Positions 58,901 to 64,000 of a DNA stretch of 64,000 bases are shown piece by piece. Source of the stretch: Pomphorhynchus laevis. Its lineage: Eukaryota; Acanthocephala; Palaeacanthocephala; Echinorhynchida; Pomphorhynchidae. The position numbers were made by a program, and so were the translations under genes. The stretch's first letter is position 1. Every line of letters begins with the position of its first letter. The notes below the pieces were generated by a model. That model did not search any database. It saw only the letters and a program-made list of their open reading frames with translations, and was not told where the DNA came from. The stretch is from the NCBI GenBank assembly GCA_012934845.2, contig WNNJ02000772.1:1-64000 (forward strand), written 5' to 3'.

Positions 58901-61900
58901 AGGAAAAATTGTTACAGCTTTGTAAATAATATTTACACTAATTATTTAATAATTGGTGTATTAATTATATAAAGATATTTTTATAATAAATAAAAGTCTG
59001 CAAGATTGATCGAATACTGCTTGTTGGATTTCTTCAAGAGATACAAATATTCTTACTATGCTATGTATACATTACAATACAACGCTTAATGTTCACTTAA
59101 AGTTTATATGCTGTACATTTCTACAATATAAAAAAGGTAAGAAAAGATAAACAGCAAAAGAAAGCGATCAAGCAGTAAAAACATCACATAATAAAGCAAA
59201 ACAAAACATCAGCATTATCAACCAAAGAACTAAAGACATCACACAGTAAAGCACAAAATAGTGCTTAGTAAATATGACTGTGTATTGTCAAAACAGAAAT
59301 ACATTATTTTTAACTTAAGATTATAGTCTGGTTTATTATTAACCTTTTTGTTTATACTCACGAGTTATGAAATGCTTAATATATTAAACGTGATAAATAA
59401 AGTCTTTCCTAAGGATTGCTACTGTACTGCCTTACGAAAGCAATTATTTATCACGTATAATATTAGAAGCGTTTTTCATGACTAGTGAGTCTAAACCTAT
59501 GGCTAATAAAACACTGGACTATATTTTGTGTTTTACTAGGTGATGTGTTTAGTTCATTGTTTGATAATGTAAATGTTTTGTTTTGCTTTATTATGTGATG
59601 TTTGTTAGCATTTTATAGCTTTCTTTTGTTATGCATTTTTTATTAATTTTGTAGCGGTGACAGTATATAAATGTTTCCTGATGATGGTAGTTGCCATTAA
59701 AATATCGAATAATCGTTTTCGTATTTGATTTTCCTTGGTTCCTATAAATGAAAATTTGCTAAATTCAAGGAAATTGATACTTAAATATTTTGAATTTTAA
59801 GATAATATATATTATTTGTAAATAAAATATAGATTTCTGATAAAATAGTTATTTTATTGTTCTGGATAATATTTTGAATTTTCAAAGCAATGGCGAAAAT
59901 ACTAATAAACTTTATATTGTTATTTAAAGTTAATACATAAGTTTTTACTTACGTCTAAACACTAAACCAAAAAGTATCAATTCATAAATTTATAAAAAAT
60001 ATTTTAAACAATAGCTTGCAGGACTATAATTAAGTAAATTATAAATGGTTTTATGTTCCTCTCAAAGTCTTAGCATTAAGGTTAAAATAGAACTAAACAG
60101 CATATTGCTTTTAACTAGCAAAGAACAAAAATTTAATCTTACATTAGATGATTATTCCGCGGCATGCTAATATTGATATCTATTCGAAGTAGCTCTGAAT
60201 TTGCTAACATCCTATAGAACAATAAATAGTTACAGGCTTGATGTTTTAAGTTTATACAGTTTTCGTAATTGTGTATTAGCACCGAATTCGTATCGTTCTA
60301 GATTCTTCAGCGGGTTATTACTTAGATCCCTATAAAAGAATGGTAGGCAACAACAGAAATACTCTGATATTGTTCTAGCGATCAAATATCTTAATCATTT
60401 GTCAATGTGTCAGATTGTATACGCGGCACACATGCGGAGCAAATTAATGTTCCACGATTCGTTGTAACTCGAGCCACGATAACGCAATTAGAAAAATATG
60501 TTTATACCTCACAGCTGTTTCGGCACTTTATAAAGGAAATTGTAATCCCTCTCCCCAACGCGCGTATCACCCTTCTCAACCATGCATAAAAATTCTTTAC
60601 ACACATCCTCGCAAATCGATTAATGTCATTGCGCAAATTCTTACTTCCACCAGACCAGTTTGGCTTTCGTCGCGGCTCCTTTATCATCGACGCTATATAG
60701 GTGGTACGATATCAGTACCATCATGATTTGCTCGAAAATCTTCCATTGACGCCATATTCGTAGACATCATAAAAACTTACGACAAAATCAATCGTGAACT
60801 ACTGTTGGATAAACTCGCTGCTCAAGACAACGTCTATGGACGTTTCCTTCATATTATTTGCTTAATTTTACGTCCAAACACACCGTGAGTTTCAACGGCC
60901 TTTAATTCTCCAAGCCTTTACTCGCAAACTGCTGAGTCATTCAATGTGACTTATTGAGCTTACTGTTATTCTCCTTCTCTGGCCGATCTACCTCCTTCAT
61001 ATCTTCATTTAAAACTTCATATCTATCATATCAGTTCTCTATACTGATCATCTTGTCATCCTATCTCGTGATATCATGAAATATAAGCTTTCCCTCGACG
61101 TATTAGATACATTCTTTAGAATAAATTCAATTAAAGCGAATATTGAGAAATCGAAAATTATAAAATTTCTTAAGGAAAACCATACTCGCCGTTTAGACAA
61201 GCTATGACTGAATAATCACCCTCTAGAATCCTGTAAGAACTACACCTACTTAGGTATTCTTCTTTCATCCAATGGTCATTCTAACTTCATCCTGACAGCA
61301 AAGCATCTAAAGTTACAATTGCGACCTCTACGCTTCCAACATGGGTTCACTCTCATTCGAAAGTGCTATCCGCTATTTCCGTACCATTGGCATCTTGGCG
61401 CAAATCGACAGATGCCAATGAAGATTTGTTAAGCACGTTATAGGTGTGTCTCCTACATCTTCTTCTACTGCAATAGAACCGATTTCAAAACTACAACCTT
61501 ATTCCGTATTTCTTTGTAATTTCCACCATCTTCCTCGAACATGTGAATTTTGCTATAACCTCCAAAACCTTGAAGTAAAATTATCTTTACTCGACCCAGA
61601 CATATACCTGACCCCTGCATTCATTCAAATCAATTGACGAAATCCACGGACGCAAAAGCTCCCTCTTACTTGGAGAGTCTCTCTTCATGGGTACCATGAT
61701 AAATTTTGCTCCATCCATATCCAAATTAATACCTGCACATCCCTTTGCCTCAAATCATGTAATTCCTTGTTTCACTTGTTTGACTGACACCATCTTTCAA
61801 AGATGTACTTGACGGAGATTGACAAACTTTGGAGTCATTAGCCATGTCAAAGACATTTTGTCTTTTCTCTGTTTTAATGTATATTTGGTGTTTTTATTTA

Positions 61901-63667
61901 GTTTAGCCTAATATCGAGAGACAACGAGGAAAATAAATTATCTCTATATTATTACTTTAAAGACAAATCAAACAATTTAATTTCTACTTGAAACTGCTAT
62001 TTCCACAAAACCTAAATTGGTTTGACGATCAATTATTTTACTTAATCGCTTATTTTACTTTTGTAAAAAAGGGATTAATTTTCAGTAATAAAACTTTTAT
62101 AATTTATTAAATTATTAATTTTTATAATTTTAAATTTCATTAATTAAACAAAGTTTCCTTAGCTTGGGTCTAACAGTGATATCGATGGGAAATCGTGATA
62201 GTAAATCATAAAAAGACTGTTTCTAATTATAACTAACTTTTTTAATTTTAATCTTTAATTCATTAATTAAGATCTAATTAATATAACGATTAATATTTAT
62301 CAAAGTCGTTTATACTGTAGGTCTTTCTTGCATTTTTATATCTAAAATAATGATTGGGTGTAGTTAAAATACAAAATCATAAAATTGTAAGATACCACAG
62401 ACAAAGTACATAATGATTTATACATAATAAACACAAAATGTAGTTAAGCATATCTTTTGAAATTTAAACCAAACATGCCAATGCGAATCTGGTGTCTTAT
62501 TTTAAATCAATTAAGCTTGTATTATTGACACAATATTGATTAGTCTTGAAATTTTCAACATAAAACCGATTGGTAAAATATATTTAAAACACTTGATTGT
62601 TGATGTTGAACTATAAAATTAGTATTTTGATTATTATTTACCCGATATTTAATTACTTTATATAATATCAAGTAATAACTTCATACTTAATCGTAATATC
62701 CGTTATTAATGACGGTAACATGATTGACACAATATAAACAAGATAAATATTTTAAAGAAAAATTTATCTTTTTTAATATTATTTAAAATCAGCAAATATA
62801 ACTTACAATTCTTCCAGTAATGTCATTATTTGTGGAAAATTCTCATCGATATTAGCAATCATATTTGAAGAAACATTTCTAAATGAAGAAAACTTAAATA
62901 TTTATTGACCCCATATGTGCTCTTAAAGTGTAACACAAATCTTCCTAAAACGTTAATCTATAGACAGATGCTAAACTTTTACAAAAATTTAATTATATGC
63001 AATGTAAACTTGAATTATTCATTAATGGAATAGTGTAAAATCAAAAACATCTTATAAACTGAATTGATAATTTAATTATTTATTATGCAGTTCTTTAAAT
63101 AACAAAACTATTTAAAAACTTATTTCTGTAAACTTGTAAAATACAAATTTGTTGATCAATAATATATCATTTATTTAATAAAATTATATTTAAGGCTTAT
63201 CGTTGTGTTCGCTAATCTAATATTCAAAATGCAGTGCATTTTGACTGTAAACAATGTAGAATTTGTTATAGCGTTTAGAAATATTATTAAATATATACAG
63301 AATATTTAGTCAATACAAATGTAAAGATAACATCATTTGTAAAAATGTATAGGTCAAAATACAATTATGTTAAAAACCAGCATACTTGAATTATGCCATT
63401 CTAAAAAGCAATATAATGATAAACTGTATTTACGAAATCAATTGAAAATTTTATGTTGTCAATCAAATTAATATACGTACAGTATTTTTGTGTGACTTAT
63501 ATCTTCGCAATCGGAGCCCAAAAGATCTTCCAGTAAATTGTGGGATATATCCCTACGCTCGTAAGTAAGTGTAAATATCAAACCACCAAAAAAACACTTA
63601 CAGAACTCTTGTAGTGTAAAACATCCTGACTGAATTTGCTTTTTGTATGTGATTTCCTGATAGATAT
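55935..63667 (-). CDS. gene A: leucine-rich-repeat protein, paralogue of gene C (5' end outside window)
   Basis: Exons seen, 5' to 3': 63667-63602, 63552-63481, 62878-62807, 60329-60258, 60211-60143, 57980-57912, 56702-56631, 56129-56073, 56028-55935. They correspond one to one to gene C exons 3-11, with identical lengths and phase-2 junctions. The first three are identical in sequence to gene C (YLSGNHI, DISHNLL, NVSSNMI units). The rest differ: DLSNNPLKNLERYEF, MLANSELLRIDI, DLRGNIRIRKVNVI, QLYITSLCDITTRNC, YTFGRWLERRNNS, and the cap SWTCEDDDKLVLNFECNDHF with TAA. All visible frames are open. The 57,912 exon uses a GTTAGT donor. ATTAAA follows the stop at 55,922-55,927. The leader and first LRR exon must lie beyond 64,000. 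Likely role as for gene C. Confidence 0.82.
58873..59707. repeat. imperfect palindrome with hammerhead-like ends
   Basis: The left arm (~58,880-59,401) and right arm (~59,440-59,705) are inverted copies. For example ACATCACATAATAAAGCAAA (~59,183) faces its complement at ~59,583-59,602, and AACGTGATAAATAA (59,388-59,401) faces TTATTTATCACGT (59,440-59,452). The left arm has ~230 bp extra. Both outer ends carry CCTGATGATGG-AGTTGC-AT (minus strand at 58,885-58,903, plus strand at 59,678-59,698). It lies in the intron between gene A exons 57,912-57,980 and 60,143-60,211 and is absent from gene C. Confidence 0.8.
59678..59712 (+). ncRNA. hammerhead-like core at palindrome end, relic
   Basis: CCTGATGATGGTAGTTGCCA, then TTAAAATATCG: CUGAUGA and an AUGG/CCAU helix are present, but the GAAA that should follow reads TAAAA. 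The opposite arm has the inverted version at 58,873-58,903. The downstream tail TTCCTTGGTTCCTATAAA resembles the Penelope-like tail at 44.4 kb. Confidence 0.35.
60545..61950 (+). mobile_element. LINE-B remnant, longer copy in gene A
   Basis: Plus-strand frames with several breaks: an RT part with DQFGFRRGSFIIDAI, IFVDIIKTYDKINRELLLDK (motif A), then YTYLGILLSSNGHS and SPTSSSTAIEPISKLQ (61,446-61,637). It is 5' longer by ~540 bp than the gene C copy. From 61,086 on it is almost identical to gene C's copy. Confidence 0.75.
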
Positions 63668-64000
63668 CTATTTAAGTAAAATATTGAGTGCCAGAAGTGA
63701 ACCGTTATATAATATTTTACGGTTCTAACAAAGTACTAAATATATCCTATTCGAAAAATATGCTCTTAATTAAAATGAAATTTTATTAATAATTAATTAA
63801 ATTAATAATTAATCAATAATTAATTTGATTTATTTTGTTTCTTGAACTTCGTTAGGTTCGAGAAATAAAATAGGTATTTTAATGCCAGGTATCAAAAAAT
63901 TATTATTTATTGGCAAATTGATATTCTATAAAACTAAAAGAAAAAGGCAGTTATAATTTGGCAACTATTACTCCCATTGAGACATATAGTAAACCGTTCT
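61086..64000. repeat. near-identical segmental duplication, copy 2
   Basis: Partner of 16,848-19,851. Exons 5, 4 and 3 of gene A lie inside and are identical to gene C. The block is cut by the window end, so its true length is unknown. Confidence 0.9.

Larger units (their letters stand above)
55611..60450. repeat. diverged duplicated block, copy 2 (partner 12,283-15,800)
   Basis: The block begins GGAATATTAATTCCCAATAA, matching 12,283 onward, and keeps gene A exons 11 to 6 in the same order and sizes as gene C. Alignment fades just past 60,430, where LINE-B sequence takes over. Confidence 0.8.

Noticed and set aside
1-64000. CRISPR arrays, operons, tRNA or rRNA genes
   Set aside because: No regularly spaced repeats with spacers, no ribosome-binding-site-led gene runs and no tRNA box pairs or rRNA cores were seen; spliced genes and LINEs mark the DNA as animal nuclear.

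Overview
The window is animal nuclear DNA, very AT-rich (about a quarter to a third G+C by eye, not counted). Most of it is intron, intergenic spacer and decayed retroelements. The host genes are spliced: their exons are only 57-94 bp long and lie between introns that range from 45 bp to several kb. The retroelement mix (APE-type LINEs, an RTE/Rex3-like LINE, a LINE with a restriction-like endonuclease, Penelope-like elements, one LTR family) fits an arthropod. Extreme AT bias plus a tandem cluster of small secreted leucine-rich-repeat (LRR) genes recalls aphid-parasitoid braconid wasps (Aphidius/Lysiphlebus type), where LRR proteins are an expanded venom family. That placement is inference, not proof.

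The main content is three LRR genes in a row on the minus strand, built almost entirely from one-repeat exons with phase-2 introns and too short to show up as long ORFs. Gene C (22,948 down to 12,637; 11 exons, 301 codons) looks complete: N-terminal hydrophobic leader, about nine to ten LRRs, and a Trp/Cys-containing C-terminal cap. Gene B (38,949 down to about 24,816; nine LRR exons plus a probable terminal exon) lacks a recognisable first exon. Gene A (63,667 down to 55,935; nine exons, running off the right edge) is a paralogue of gene C. Its exons 3-5 are identical to those of gene C, inside a block over 2.9 kb long and about 99% identical (16,848-19,851 against 61,086-64,000). Exons 6-11 and the flanking DNA (12,283-15,800 against 55,611-60,450) are clearly diverged. 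The switch lies inside a LINE fragment in the exon 5/6 intron.

Layout: 1-890, 3' remnant of a Ty3/gypsy-like element. 1,940-6,232, APE-type LINE (minus) with intact ORF2 and damaged ORF1. 6,220-12,010, patchwork of Penelope-like fragments, an endonuclease-LINE piece and local tandem repeats. 12.6-22.9 kb, gene C. 24.8-38.9 kb, gene B, with LINE scraps in its introns. 40-52.5 kb, retroelement graveyard (RTE LINE, solo LTR, LINE-B, Penelope-like with GIY-YIG, second RT family in several copies, restriction-like-endonuclease LINE). 54.5-55.5 kb, internally deleted copy of the first LINE, next to the edge of the duplicated LRR block. 55.9-64 kb, gene A.

How the genes work together: the three LRR genes encode the same type of product, secreted or membrane-anchored solenoids with fast-changing surfaces, and look like a young family still being reshaped by duplication and conversion. 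No tRNA, rRNA, CRISPR or operon-like organisation was seen. Everything was read by eye; splice junctions come from consensus, phase continuity and paralogue comparison, not from transcripts.
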